This document shows positions 9,793 through 20,837 of a DNA stretch of 64,000 bases, piece after piece (positions within the stretch are counted from its first letter, which is position 1; each line of letters begins with the position of its first letter). The notes below the pieces were generated by a model that did no database searches, was not told the DNA's origin, and worked only from the letters and a program-made list of their open reading frames with translations. The stretch is from Odontesthes bonariensis (lineage: Eukaryota > Chordata > Actinopteri > Atheriniformes > Atherinopsidae), in assembly GCF_027942865.1 (NCBI RefSeq), contig NC_134511.1, positions 717,866-781,865 of the forward strand. The letters are read 5' to 3'. Both the position numbers and the translations under genes were made by a program.

Positions 9793-10504
9793 TATGGAGT
9801 AAAGTAGCTGTCAAAATGTTCGTGTGCATAAACTAGAAATGCATGCATAAATGAGTCCAAAAGTTCTGACATCAAGAATTACGAGTTACGCATGCAAGTT
9901 CTCTCTTTTTTTTTTTTAACTTTATTAGTAATTCAACAAAATAACAGTTTACAAATGTGAGCATAACGCCAAAAAGAAGATAGCCAGGGGGAGCATAGGA
10001 ATAATAATAAAAAGAAGAAGATGACCTTCATGATGCACTTACAACAAGAAAGCTAATGAACACATAGACATGTGTGCCAAGGAATCTCTTGTAACAAAAA
10101 AATAAAAATAAAATTAAAAAAAATTAGGAATTATGACAACAGTTCGTCCAAAATCCCAAGTTGGGAACAGGCCCATATAGTTGTTTTTGCTTTTTTATTA
10201 CAAGAGATTCCTTGGCACACATGTCTTTGTGTTCATTAGCTTTCTTGTTGTAAGTGCATCATGAAGGTCATCTTCTTCTTTTTATTATTATTCCTATGCT
10301 CCCCCTGGCTATCTTCTTTTTGGCGTTATGCTCACATTTGTAAACTGTTATTTTGTTGAATTACTAATAAAGTTAAAAAAAAAAAAAAGAACTTGCATGC
10401 GTAATTCGTAACTCGTAATTCTTGATGTCAAAACTTTTGGACTCATTTATGCATGCATTTCAAGTTTATGCACACGAACATTTTGACAGCTACTTTACTC
10501 CATA
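9793..10504. mobile_element. Near-perfect palindrome of two inverted retroposon 3' ends
   Basis: The left arm (9793-about 10097) and right arm (about 10198-10504) are inverted copies differing at only a few bases, around a loop of about 100 bp. Each arm runs from the outer border tatggagtaaagtagctgtc through about 115 bp of flanking sequence, then a poly(A) tract of 12-14 bases. Beyond that comes a 3'-UTR-like sequence with the signal aataaag. The arms thus include both retroposon 3' end and its surrounding target sequence, so the inversion happened after integration. No coding sequence. Confidence 0.9.
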
Positions 10505-11107
10505 GAAAAGGAGGAGGAAGTTTATCCCTCATACCTGATTTAAAGCACAACTTAATTTCTGAAAGGGGACATTCTGTCCCCTATCTCATGTCCTGATGGG
10601 CAACATTACAATATCACCACCATGACACTTTAACTACAATGTCACTTTAATTACATTGTCATTTTAATTTTATCAACGCCTTATTTATTTTATTTTATTT
10701 ATTTTTTTATTTATTTGCTAAATATATATATATATATATTTTTGTCACCTCCTTTTGTGTTTTTATTTTCTTGCTCTTCTTTTAATGTACCGCTCTTCGC
10801 CCTTCTAATTGCCCTTCGGGGATAAATAAAGTTTTTCTGCTTCTGATTTTAAAACGACCTAAAAACATCATATGTTAATATTTTTTCCATAAATCTTTTA
10901 TTCCACTTCAGTTCTGATCATAACTACCAAGATTTCAATTATTTTCACAAATTTAACCCTTTAAATACTGCTTTATATGTTGTAAACGCTAATTTCTGTA
11001 GAAAAACAAAAACAAAACCAAACACAAAAACTGCTATATTTTCAATATATAGAATGCAAAGTGGAATTATTGAGCGGGGATAATTATGGTCTGGGATACG
11101 TCAATGA
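10505..11107. other. AT-rich spacer with a LINE-like 3' terminus
   Basis: Contains an ATATAT microsatellite near 10727-10738. The end sequence gcccttcggggataaataaa followed by tctgcttctga at about 10810-10845 is the style of fish non-LTR retrotransposon 3' termini. The rest shows nothing recognisable and no coding potential. Confidence 0.45.
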
Positions 11108-11226
11108 TCAGCAACAACATTGATTTTTAGGGATTTTTAATTTTTTTGCTCTGTCTGAGTTTTTTTTTTTTTAAATCAGGCGTAACAAAAAAATTAAAAA
11201 TCCCTAAAAATCAATGTTGTTGCTGA
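11108..11226. repeat. 41-bp perfect inverted repeat (hairpin)
   Basis: tcagcaacaacattgatttt at 11108 begins a 41-base arm matched exactly in reverse complement at 11186-11226, with a 37-base T-rich loop. Possibly the ends of a small MITE or a palindromic duplication. The following gaaactttttcaaaac begins another repeat family. Confidence 0.9.
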
Positions 11227-11925
11227 AAAATCATGGAGAAACTTTTTCAAAACTTAAAGGGCGTGGCCGTGGCGACGCCTCAAAGTTCGATGACTCGCCA
11301 TCACTCGCCACAAAAAATTAAGTTGCTTATAACTCCCACATACATTATCCAATCTGTCCCAAACTCCATACGGTGAATGCTGGAACCAGCCTGAGCGCGT
11401 ACATATTATCATAGTGACATCCACCTACAGCGCCACCTGCTGGTGATTGGAAACGTCTTTTTTTTCCCACACCTCGCATTTGAACAAACTCCTCCTACAG
11501 ATTTAATGGTAACAGCTCCATACTTGGCCAGGTTACTCTTAAGACATGGGGGGAAGAAAAATCTTGAGAAACTTTTCCAAACTCTGAATGGTGTGGGCGT
11601 GGCCAGACGATGAAAATCATGTGATGGCGTTTGTGATTTGAAAGCCTTATCATCATCTCAAAGTCATGAAACTTGGCACACACGTCCACCCTGACGACCT
11701 CGTACGTATTTAAAGGGTATCGTGTGTGGGCGGAGCAAAATGGCTCAGTGGCGCCCCCTACGATGCTTCAAAATGGTCCCCGCATTGGGGTTAGTTTCGC
11801 GTGGGATGACAAAACTCGCTACACTCATTCATCATGCCCAGACGCACAAAAAAGTCTCATGCCACCACGGTGCCACGTCCACAGGAAGGCGGCCATTTTG
11901 GATGGAAAGTGACTTTTTGTGCCAT
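11227..11925. repeat. Teleost interspersed repeat (unclassified)
   Basis: The sequence has internally repetitive motifs such as gactcgccatcactcgcca, cagcgccacctgctggtgat, agtggcgccccctac and aggcggccattttgga. These recur widely in fish genomes, from general recollection rather than a search. Short ORFs on both strands lack any domain. It separates the end of the CARD9-like gene from the coiled-coil gene. Confidence 0.5.
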
Positions 11926-12275
11926 TTAAACAAAAAAAAGTATTATTATTTTTATTTATTTTTTTGGAGGTTGGGCTTTTTATGCCTTTAATGGAAAGGA
12001 CAGTTGGAGAGAGACAGGAAGCAGGCGGCAGAGAGAGGGGGAAGACACGCAGCAAAATGCTACAGACTTCAAACTGTCAAAACTTTATTTTGTTCTCTGT
12101 CTAAAGGAATAATTTGTATTTCAGGAACAACATTTTCCTTTAATCAATAAAGGACCTGTAGAAATTTACCCCGCCTCCCACCCGATGACCGCTGGGATAG
12201 GCTCCGCCCCCCCGCGACCAGACCGACAGATTCAGCGGGTACAGAAAACGGATGGATGGAATAATAAAGTTTTAT
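11926..12275. other. Intergenic with RTE-type 3' tail
   Basis: From about 12165 to 12262 the sequence ccgctgggataggctccgcc and then gaaaacggatggatgga matches the 3' end of fish RTE-like retroposons, here on plus. The segment before it (11930-12160) is AT-rich with no coding signal. The CARD9-like poly(A) signal lies immediately after, on the minus strand. Confidence 0.5.
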
Positions 12276-12276
12276 T
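12271..12276 (-). terminator. Candidate poly(A) signal of the CARD9-like gene
   Basis: AATAAA on the minus strand (tttatt on plus) about 125 nt beyond the stop codon. A second AATAAA occurs at 12313-12318. Either could set the 3' end. Confidence 0.5.
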
Positions 12277-12400
12277 GAACAGGATTGATGTTAGCATAAA
12301 AACAGATATTTTTTTATTTTCACACGTCTTCCTGTAACGCGTCGACTGAACGTCACCACCCGGGGAGGCTCCGCCTCTAAACCCGCCACGCCACGTGACC

Positions 12401-12488
12401 TCAGTCTGATTCAGTGATGTCGCTGCTGTCGTCAAGGTTACCGGACGCATACCCCGTGCTGACGAACTTTGACCTCAGAGCTCTCTTT
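12401..12488 (-). CDS. card9: CARD9-like terminal exon
   Basis: The last coding exon, 88 nt, after acceptor ccatgccgacag on minus. Joined to the exon ending at 12569 it restores an arginine codon and gives LHRRKRALRSK. This resembles the YRRKRALRK motif near the C-terminus of mammalian CARD9. The protein ends DDSSDITESD, comparable to the short acidic S/T/D tail of CARD9. Ending here, with no PDZ-SH3-GUK part, fits CARD9 rather than CARD10, CARD11 or CARD14. CARD9 is the cytosolic adaptor linking C-type lectin receptor signalling to BCL10-MALT1. The match is by eye from recalled family features. Confidence 0.75.
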
Positions 12489-12568
12489 CTGTCGGCATGG
12501 AAACAAGAACAGATTCCAGCTGGGTGGGAGCTGCGGGAAACTTTCAGATAAAGTTCAGAGACGCTCAC

Positions 12569-12627
12569 CTGCGGTGCAGAAAGTTCCCCTGACGACCCGT
12601 GAAGGGGACGCAGCCGCTCTGCTCCTC
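12569..12627 (-). CDS. card9: CARD9-like penultimate exon
   Basis: A 59-nt exon between acceptor gtgtttgtgtctcggcag and donor CGCAG|gtgagc, entering in phase 0 and leaving two bases that pair with the terminal exon. The peptide starts EEQSGCVPFTGRQGNFLHR. Its last residues align with the start of the conserved RRKRALR motif. The region before that motif is divergent from mammalian CARD9, as expected for this poorly conserved linker. Confidence 0.65.
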
Positions 12628-12697
12628 CTGCCGAGACACAAACACCTGCTGACTCACACCTGGGGTCATATATATCAGTGTGTGTGGGGGGAATATT

Positions 12698-12827
12698 ACC
12701 CATGATGCAACATTGCAGGGTCTGTTCTTGGCCTCTCTGGCTCCTCCCACCAGAGAACTCGGCTGCTGCAGAGCTGCCACCTCTTCGTTTTCCCCTGACG
12801 TCCCGCTGCGAACCTCCTCGCTGCTGC
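12698..12827 (-). CDS. card9: CARD9-like linker exon (3' border uncertain)
   Basis: The acceptor tgtttgttgtccag precedes GCAGCAGCGAGGAGG. With the single base left by the exon ending at 23065 this reads GSSEEVRSGTSGENEEVAAL. Two phase-0 donors are possible: TGG|gtaata near 12698 (about 43 residues) or GAG|gtggca near 12780 (16 residues). Both fit the next exon. The Ser/Glu-rich content agrees with the disordered linker after the CARD9 coiled coil. The 48/44-bp array starts 15 bases upstream of the acceptor. Confidence 0.5.
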
Positions 12828-12841
12828 CTGGACAACAAACA

Positions 12842-15800
12842 TCCCAGTGAGAAACTAAGTGAACCCCTGATCCAGCAGCTGGTAGCAGCAGTGAGAAACT
12901 AAGTGAACCCCTGATCCAGCAGCTGGCAGCAGCAGTGAGAAACTAAGTGAACCCCTGATCCAGCAGCTGGTAGCAGCAGTGAGTGAGAAACTAAGTGAAC
13001 CCCTGATCCAGCAGCTGGCAGCAGCAGTGAGAAACTAAGTGAACCCCTGATCCAGCAGCTGGCAGCAGCAGTGAGAAACTAAGTGAACCCCTGATCCAGC
13101 AGCTGGTAGCAGCAGTGAGTGAGAAACTAAGTGAACCCCTGATCCAGCAGCTGGCAGCAGCAGTGAGAAACTAAGTGAACCCCTGATCCAGCAGCTGGCA
13201 GCAGCAGTGAGAAACTAAGTGAACCCCTGATCCAGCAGCTGGTAGCAGCAGTGAGTGAGAAACTAAGTGAACCCCTGATCCAGCAGCTGGCAGCAGCAGT
13301 GAGAAACTAAGTGAACCCCTGATCCAGCAGCTGGTAGCAGCAGTGAGTGAGAAACTAAGTGAACCCCTGATCCAGCAGCTGGTAGCAGCAGTGAGAAACT
13401 AAGTGAACCCCTGATCCAGCAGCTGGTAGCAGCAGTGAGAAACTAAGTGAACCCCTGATCCAGCAGCCGGTAGCAGCAGTGAGTGAGAAACTAAGTGAAC
13501 CCCTGATCCAGCAGCTGGTAGCAGCAGTGTGTGAGAAACTAAGTGAACCCCTGATCCAGCAGCTGGTAGCAGCAGTGAGTGAGAAACTAAGTGAACCCCT
13601 GATCCAACAGCTGGTAGCAGCAGTGAGTGAGAAACTAAGTGAACCCCTGATCCAGCAGCTGGTAGCAGCAGTGAGTGAGAAACTAAGTGAACCCCTGATC
13701 CAGCAGCCGGTAGCAGCAGTGAGTGAGAAACTAAGTGAACCCCTGATCCAGCAGCTGGTAGCAGCAGTGAGTGAGAAACTAAGTGAACCCCTGATCCAGC
13801 AGCTGGTAGCAGCAGTGAGTGAGAAACTAAGTGAACCCCTGATCCAGCAGCTGGTAGCAGCAGTGAGTGAGAAACTAAGTGAACCCCTGATCCAGCAGCT
13901 GGTAGCAGCAGTGAGAAACTAAGTGAACCCCTGATCCAGCAGCTGGTAGCAGCAGTGAGAAACTAAGTGAACCCCTGATCCAGCAGCTGGTAGCAGCAGT
14001 GAGTGAGAAACTAAGTGAACCCCTGATCCAGCAGCTGGCAGCAGCAGTGAGAAACTAAGTGAACCCCTGATCCAGCAGCTGGTAGCAGCAGTGAGTGAGA
14101 AACTAAGTGAACCCCTGATCCTGCAGCTGGTAGCAGCAGTGAGTGAGAAACTAAGTGAACCCCTGATCCAGCAGCTGGTAGCAGCAGTGAGTGAGAAACT
14201 AAGTGAACCCCTGATCCTGCAGCTGGTAGCAGCAGTGAGTGAGAAACTAAGTGAACCCCTGATCCTGCAGCTGGTAGCAGCAGTGAGTGAGAAACTAAGT
14301 GAACCCCTGATCCAGCAGCTGGTAGCAGCAGTGAGTGAGAAACTAAGTGAACCCCTGATCCAGCAGCTGGTAGCAGCAGTGAGTGAGAAACTAAGTGAAC
14401 CCCTGATCCTGCAGCTGGTAGCAGCAGTGAGTGAGAAACTAAGTGAACCCCTGATCCAGCAGCTGGTAGCAGCAGTGAGTGAGAAACTAAGTGAACCCCT
14501 GTTCCAGCAGCTGGTAGCAGCAGTGAGTGAGAAACTAAGTGAACCCCTGATCCTGCAGCTGGTAGCAGCAGTGAGTGAGAAACTAAGTGAACCCCTGATC
14601 CAGCAGCTGGTAGCAGCAGTGAGTGAGAAACTAAGTGAACCCCTGTTCCAGCAGCTGGCAGCAGCAGTGAGAAACTAAGTGAACCCCTGATCCAGCAGCT
14701 GGTAGCAGCAGTGTGTGAGAAACTAAGTGAACCCCTGATCCAGCAGCTGGTAGCAGCAGTGTGTGAGAAACTAAGTGAACCCCTGATCCAGCAGCTGGTA
14801 GCAGCAGTGAGTGAGAAACTAAGTGAACCCCTGATCCAGCAGCTGGTAGCAGCAGTGAGTGAGAAACTAAGTGAACCCCTGATCCAGCAGCCGGTAGCAG
14901 CAGTGTGTGAGAAACTAAGTGAACCCCTGATCCAGCAGCTGGTAGCAGCAGTGAGTGAGAAACTAAGTGAACCCCTGATCCAACAGCTGGTAGCAGCAGT
15001 GAGTGAGAAACTAAGTGAACCCCTGATCCAGCAGCTGGTAGCAGCAGTGAGTGAGAAACTAAGTGAACCCCTGATCCAGCAGCTGGTAGCAGCAGTGAGT
15101 GAGAAACTAAGTGAACCCCTGATCCAGCAGCCGGTAGCAGCAGCGAGTGAGAAACTAAGTGAACCCCTGATCCAGCAGCTGGTAGCAGCAGTGAGTGAGA
15201 AACTAAGTGAACCCCTGATCCAGCAGCTGGTAGCAGCAGTGAGAAACTAAGTGAACCCCTGATCCAGCAGCTGGTAGCAGCAGTGAGTGAGAAACTAAGT
15301 GAACCCCTGATCCAGCAGCCGGTAGCAGCAGTGAGTGAGAAACTAAGTGAACCCCTGATCCAGCAGCTGGTAGCAGCAGTGAGAAACTAAGTGAACCCCT
15401 GATCCAGCAGCTGGTAGCAGCAGTGCGAAACTAAGTGAACCCCTGATCCAGCAGCTGGGAGCAGCAGTGAGTGAGAAACTAAGTGAACCCCTGATCCAGC
15501 AGCTGGTAGCAGCAGTGAGTGAGAAACTAAGTGAACCCCTGATCCAGCAGCCGGTAGCAGCAGTGAGTGAGAAACTAAGTGAACCCCTGATCCAGCAGCT
15601 GGTAGTAGCAGTGAGAAACTAAGTGAACCCCTGATCCAGCAGCTGGTAGCAGCAGTGAGTGAGAAACTAAGTGAACCCCTGATCCAGCAGCTGGTAGCAG
15701 CAGTGAGAAACTAAGTGAACCCCTGATCCAGCAGCTGGTAGCAGCAGTGAGTGAGAAACTAAGTGAACCCCTGATCCAGCAGCTGGTAGCAGCAGTGAGT

Positions 15801-18200
15801 GAGAAACTAAGTGAACCCTGATCCAGCAGCCGGTAGCAGCAGTGAGTGAGAAACTAAGTGAACCCCTGATCCAGCAGCCGGTAGCAGCAGTGAGTGAGGA
15901 ACTAAGTGAACCCCTGATCCAGCAGCTGGTAGCAGCAGTGAGTGAGAAACTAAGTGAACCCCTGATCCAGCAGCTGGTAGCAGCAGTGAGAAACTAAGTG
16001 AACCCCTGATCCAGCAGCTGGTAGCAGCAGTGAGAAACTAAGTGAAGCCCTGATCCAGCAGCTGGTAGCAGCAGTGAGTGAGAAACTAAGTGAACCCCTG
16101 ATCCAGCAGCCGGTAGCAGCAGTGAGTGAGAAACTAAGTGAACCCCTGATCCAGCAGCCGGTAGCAGCAGTGAGTGAGAAACTAAGTGAACCCCTGATCC
16201 AGCAGCTGGTAGCAGCAGTGAGTGAGAAACTAAGTGAACCCCTGATCCAACAGCTGGTAGCAGCAGTGAGTGAGAAACTAAGTGAACCCCTGATCCAGCA
16301 GCTGGTAGCAGCAGTGAGTGAGAAACTAAGTGAACCCCTGATCCAGCAGCCGGTAGCAGCAGTGAGTGAGAAACTAAGTGAACCCCTGATCCAGCAGCTG
16401 GTAGCAGCAGTGAGTGAGAAACTAAGTGAACCCCTGATCCAGCAGCTGGTAGCAGCAGTGAGTGAGAAACTAAGTGAACCCCTGATCCAGCAGCTGGTAG
16501 CAGCAGTGAGTGAGAAACTAAGTGAACCCCTGATCCAGCAGCTGGTAGCAGCAGTGAGAAACTAAGTGAACCCCTGATCCAGCAGCTGGTAGCAGCAGTG
16601 AGAAACTAAGTGAACCCCTGATCCAGCAGCTGGTAGCAGCAGTGAGTGAGAAACTAAGTGAACCCCTGATCCAGCAGCTGGCAGCAGCAGTGAGAAACTA
16701 AGTGAACCCCTGATCCAGCAGCTGGTAGCAGCAGTGAGTGAGAAACTAAGTGAACCCCTGATCCTGCAGCTGGTAGCAGCAGTGAGTGAGAAACTAAGTG
16801 AACCCCTGTTCCAGCAGCTGGCAGCAGCAGTGAGAAACTAAGTGAACCCCTGATCCAGCAGCTGGTAGCAGCAGTGTGTGAGAAACTAAGTGAACCCCTG
16901 ATCCAGCAGCTGGTAGCAGCAGTGTGTGAGAAACTAAGTGAACCCCTGATCCAGCAGCTGGTAGCAGCAGTGAGTGAGAAACTAAGTGAACCCCTGATCC
17001 AGCAGCTGGTAGCAGCAGTGAGTGAGAAACTAAGTGAACCCCTGATCCAGCAGCTGGTAGCAGCAGTGAGTGAGAAACTAAGTGAACCCCTGATCCAGCA
17101 GCTGGTAGCAGCAGTGAGAAACTAAGTGAACCCCTGATCCAGCAGCTGGTAGCAGCAGTGAGTGAGAAACTAAGTGAACCCCTGATCCAGCAGCTGGTAG
17201 CAGCAGTGAGTGAGAAACTAAGTGAACCCCTGATCCAGCAGCCGGTAGCAGCAGTGAGTGAGAAACTAAGTGAACCCCTGATCCAGCAGCTGGTAGCAGC
17301 AGTGAGAAACTAAGTGAACCCCTGATCCAGCAGCTGGTAGCAGCAGTGCGAAACTAAGTGAACCCCTGATCCAGCAGCTGGGAGCAGCAGTGAGTGAGAA
17401 ACTAAGTGAACCCCTGATCCAGCAGCTGGTAGCAGCAGTGAGTGAGAAACTAAGTGAACCCCTGATCCAGCAGCCGGTAGCAGCAGTGAGTGAGAAACTA
17501 AGTGAACCCCTGATCCAGCAGCTGGTAGCAGCAGTGAGAAACTAAGTGAACCCCTGATCCAGCAGCTGGTAGCAGCAGTGAGTGAGAAACTAAGTGAACC
17601 CCTGATCCAGCAGCTGGTAGCAGCAGTGAGTGAGAAACTAAGTGAACCCTGATCCAGCAGCCGGTAGCAGCAGTGAGTGAGAAACTAAGTGAACCCCTGA
17701 TCCAGCAGCCGGTAGCAGCAGTGAGTGAGGAACTAAGTGAACCCCTGATCCAGCAGCTGGTAGCAGCAGTGAGTGAGAAACTAAGTGAACCCCTGATCCA
17801 GCAGCTGGTAGCAGCAGTGAGAAACTAAGTGAACCCCTGATCCAGCAGCTGGTAGCAGCAGTGAGAAACTAAGTGAAGCCCTGATCCAGCAGCTGGTAGC
17901 AGCAGTGAGTGAGAAACTAAGTGAACCCCTGATCCAGCAGCCGGTAGCAGCAGTGAGTGAGAAACTAAGTGAACCCCTGATCCAGCAGCCGGTAGCAGCA
18001 GTGAGTGAGAAACTAAGTGAACCCCTGATCCAGCAGCTGGTAGCAGCAGTGAGTGAGAAACTAAGTGAACCCCTGATCCAGCAGCTGGTAGCAGCAGTGA
18101 GAAACTAAGTGAACCCCTGATCCAGCAGCTGGTAGCAGCAGTGAGTGAGAAACTAAGTGAACCCCTGATCCAGCAGCCGGTAGCAGCAGTGAGTGAGAAA
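12842..18200. repeat. 48/44-bp minisatellite array in a CARD9-like intron
   Basis: Over 110 units of about 48 bases (gtgagtgagaaactaagtga, then a Pro-Leu-encoding part, then cagcagctggtagcagca), mixed with a 44-base form lacking one gtga. The 48-base form preserves a frame (SEKLSEPLIQQLVAA), while each 44-base unit shifts it. This explains the broken series of ORFs. Rare variants (gtgtgtgag, ctgttcc, gtgcgaaac, gtgaggaac, gtgaagccc) occur twice in the same order about 1.8-2.2 kb apart, proving an internal block duplication. Confidence 0.95.
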
Positions 18201-18257
18201 CTCTCTACTGCTGTGTTCTGTTCCATAAATAATTACTCAGGCTGTGTTCGAAACCGC

Positions 18258-20094
18258 ATACTGCATACTGCATACTGCATACTTCCATACTGCATACTAC
18301 ATACTGCATACTTCCATACTTCCATACTGCATACTTCCATACTACATACTTCCATACTACATACTGCATACTGTATACTACATACTGCATACTACATACT
18401 GCATACTTCCATACTGCATACTACATACTAAATACTTCCATACTGCATACTACATACTGCATACTTCCATACTACATACTGCATGCTACATACTTCCATA
18501 CTGCATACTTCCATACTGCATACTACATACTACATACTTCCATACTGCATACTACATACTGCATACTTCCATACTACATACTGCATACTACATACTTCCA
18601 TACTGCATACTACATACTACATACTTCCATACTGCATACTGCATACTTCCATTCTGCATACTACATACTACATACTTCCATACTACATACTGCATACTAC
18701 GTACTGCATACTGCGTACTGCATACTACATACTTCCATACTGCATACTGCATACTTCCATACTGCATACTGCATACTTCCATTCTGCATACTTCCATACT
18801 ACATACTTCCATACTACATACTGCATACTGTATACTACATACTGCACACTACATACTACATACTGCATACTTCCATACTGCATACTACATACTACATACT
18901 TCCATACTGCATACTACATACTGCATACTTCCATACTACATACTGCATACTACATACTTCTATACTACATACTACATACTACATACTGTATACTGCATAC
19001 TACGTACTATATATTGCATACTGCATACTACGTACTACGTACTGCATACTGCATACTGCATACTACATACTGCATACTACATACTTCCATATTACATACT
19101 ACATACTACATACTACATACTGTATACTGCATACTACGTACTATATATTGCATACTGCATACTACGTACTACGTACTGCATACTACATACTGCATACTGC
19201 ATACTACATACTGCATACTACATACTGCATACTACATACTTCCATATTACATACTGCATACTGCGTACTGCGTACTATATACTGCATACTACGTACTGCA
19301 TACTGCATACTACATACTGCATACTGCATACTACATACTGCATACTACATACTGCATACTACATACTTCCATATTACATACTGCATACTGCATACTACAT
19401 ACTGCGTACTACATACTACATACTGCATACTGCATACTTCCATACTACATACTTGCATACTTCCATACTACATACTTGCATACTTCCATACTACATACTT
19501 GCATACTACATACTACATACTGCATACTACATACTGCATACTACATACTTCCATACTACATACTTGCATACTTCCATACTACATACTTCCATACTACATA
19601 CTGCATACTGCATACTACATACTGCATACTGCATACTACATACTGCATACTACATACTGCGTACTGCATACTACATACTGCATACTACATACTGCGTACT
19701 ACATACTGCATACTACATACTGCGTACTGCATACTACATACTGCATACTACATACTTCCATATTACATACTGCATACTTCATACTACATACTGCATACTA
19801 CATACTGCATACTGCATACTTCCATATTACATACTGCATACTGCATACTTCATACTACATACTTCATACTACATACTGCATACTACATACTTGCATACTT
19901 CCATACTACATACTGCATACTACATACTTCCATATTACATACTGCATACTGCATACTTCATACTACATACTTCATACTACATACTGCATACTACATACTT
20001 GCATACTTCCATACTACATACTGCATACTACATACTGCATACTACATACTGTATACTGCGTACTACATACTGCATACTACATACTACATACTGA
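18258..20094. repeat. CATACT-based 7/8-bp microsatellite array
   Basis: Units catactg, catacta and the 8-base catacttc, with minor catactt and tgtatac forms, run for about 1.8 kb. Mixed 7- and 8-base units keep two plus frames open (ILHTAYYILHTS-like), which is not a protein signal. The array ends exactly at the L2 fragment. Confidence 0.95.
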
Positions 20095-20837
20095 TGAGAA
20101 CTAACAGCAGAGATCATATTTCTCCAGTTTTAGCTTCTCTTCATTGGCTCCCTGTTAAATTCAGAATAGAATTTAAGATTCTTCTCCTTACATATAAAAC
20201 TCTTAATGACCGAGCTCCATCATATCTTAAAGATCTCATTGTAAGATATTTTCCTAACAGAGCACTTCGTTCCCAAACTGCAGGTTTACTTGAGGTTCCC
20301 AGAGTTTCTAAAAGTAGAATGGGAGGCAGAGCCTTCAGTTATCAGGCCCCTCTCTGAGGAACCAGCTGCCAGTTTGGGAGGCAGAGCCTTCAGTTATCAG
20401 GCCCCTCTCTGTGGAACCAGCTGCCAGTTTGGGAGGCAGAGCCTTCAGTTAACAGGCCCCTCTCTGAGGAACCAGCTGCCAGTTTGGGAGGCAGAGCCTT
20501 CAGTTATCAGGCCCCTCTCTGTGGAACCAGCTGCCAGTTTGGGAGGCAGAGCCTTCAGTTATCAGGCCCCTCTCTGAGGAACCAGCTGCCAGTTTGGGAG
20601 GCATAGCCTTCAGTTATCAGGCCCCTCTCTGTGGAACCAGCTGCCAGTTTGGGAGGCAGAGCCTTCAGTTATCAGGCCCCTCTCTGTGGAACCAGCTGCC
20701 AGTTTGGGAGGCAGAGCCTTCAGTTATCAGGCCCCTCTCTGTGGAATAAGCTGCCAGTAAATGTCCGGGAAGCAGACACCCTTTCCACTTTTAAGACCAG
20801 GCTTAAAACTTTACTTTTTTATAAAGCTTATAGTTAG
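20095..20837 (+). pseudogene. L2/CR1-clade LINE ORF2 C-terminal end, interrupted by a 55-bp array
   Basis: The plus translation reads SRDHISPVLASLHWLPVKFR, then KILLLTYKTLNDRAPSYL and RALRSQTAGLLEVPR, the conserved C-terminal end of ORF2 in L2/CR1-like fish LINEs. It resumes after the array as LWNKLPVNVREADTLSTFK and ends FYKAYS with a stop at 20837. A GA change in the first array copy makes a stop at 20355-20357. Reverse transcriptase and endonuclease are absent, so this is a 5'-truncated dead copy. Confidence 0.8.
20319..20758. repeat. 55-bp tandem amplification inside LINE ORF2
   Basis: Eight copies start at 20319 and every 55 bases to 20704 (gggaggcagagccttcagtt and following). The unit is the piece of ORF2 coding for RAFSYQAPLLWN and its surroundings. 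55 is not a multiple of three, so the expansion destroys the frame. Copies differ at one or two bases (tgtggaa versus tgaggaa), pointing to recent growth. Confidence 0.95.

Noticed and set aside
9493..9802. Overlapping ORFs on both strands of about 80 codons near 9.5-9.8 kb
   Set aside because: No splice context or domain. The sequence resembles a dispersed fish repeat.
12842..18200. CRISPR-like repeat-spacer structure
   Set aside because: No unique spacers between repeats. Units are contiguous and the genome is eukaryotic.
13479..18226. Series of SEKLSEPLIQQLVAAV proteins
   Set aside because: Frames break wherever a 44-base unit occurs. They lie antisense in a CARD9-like intron and have no start context.
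18244..20357. ILHTAYYILHTS proteins of over 600 residues
   Set aside because: Result of a CATACT microsatellite with 7- and 8-base units. Only the final residues belong to real (LINE) coding sequence.
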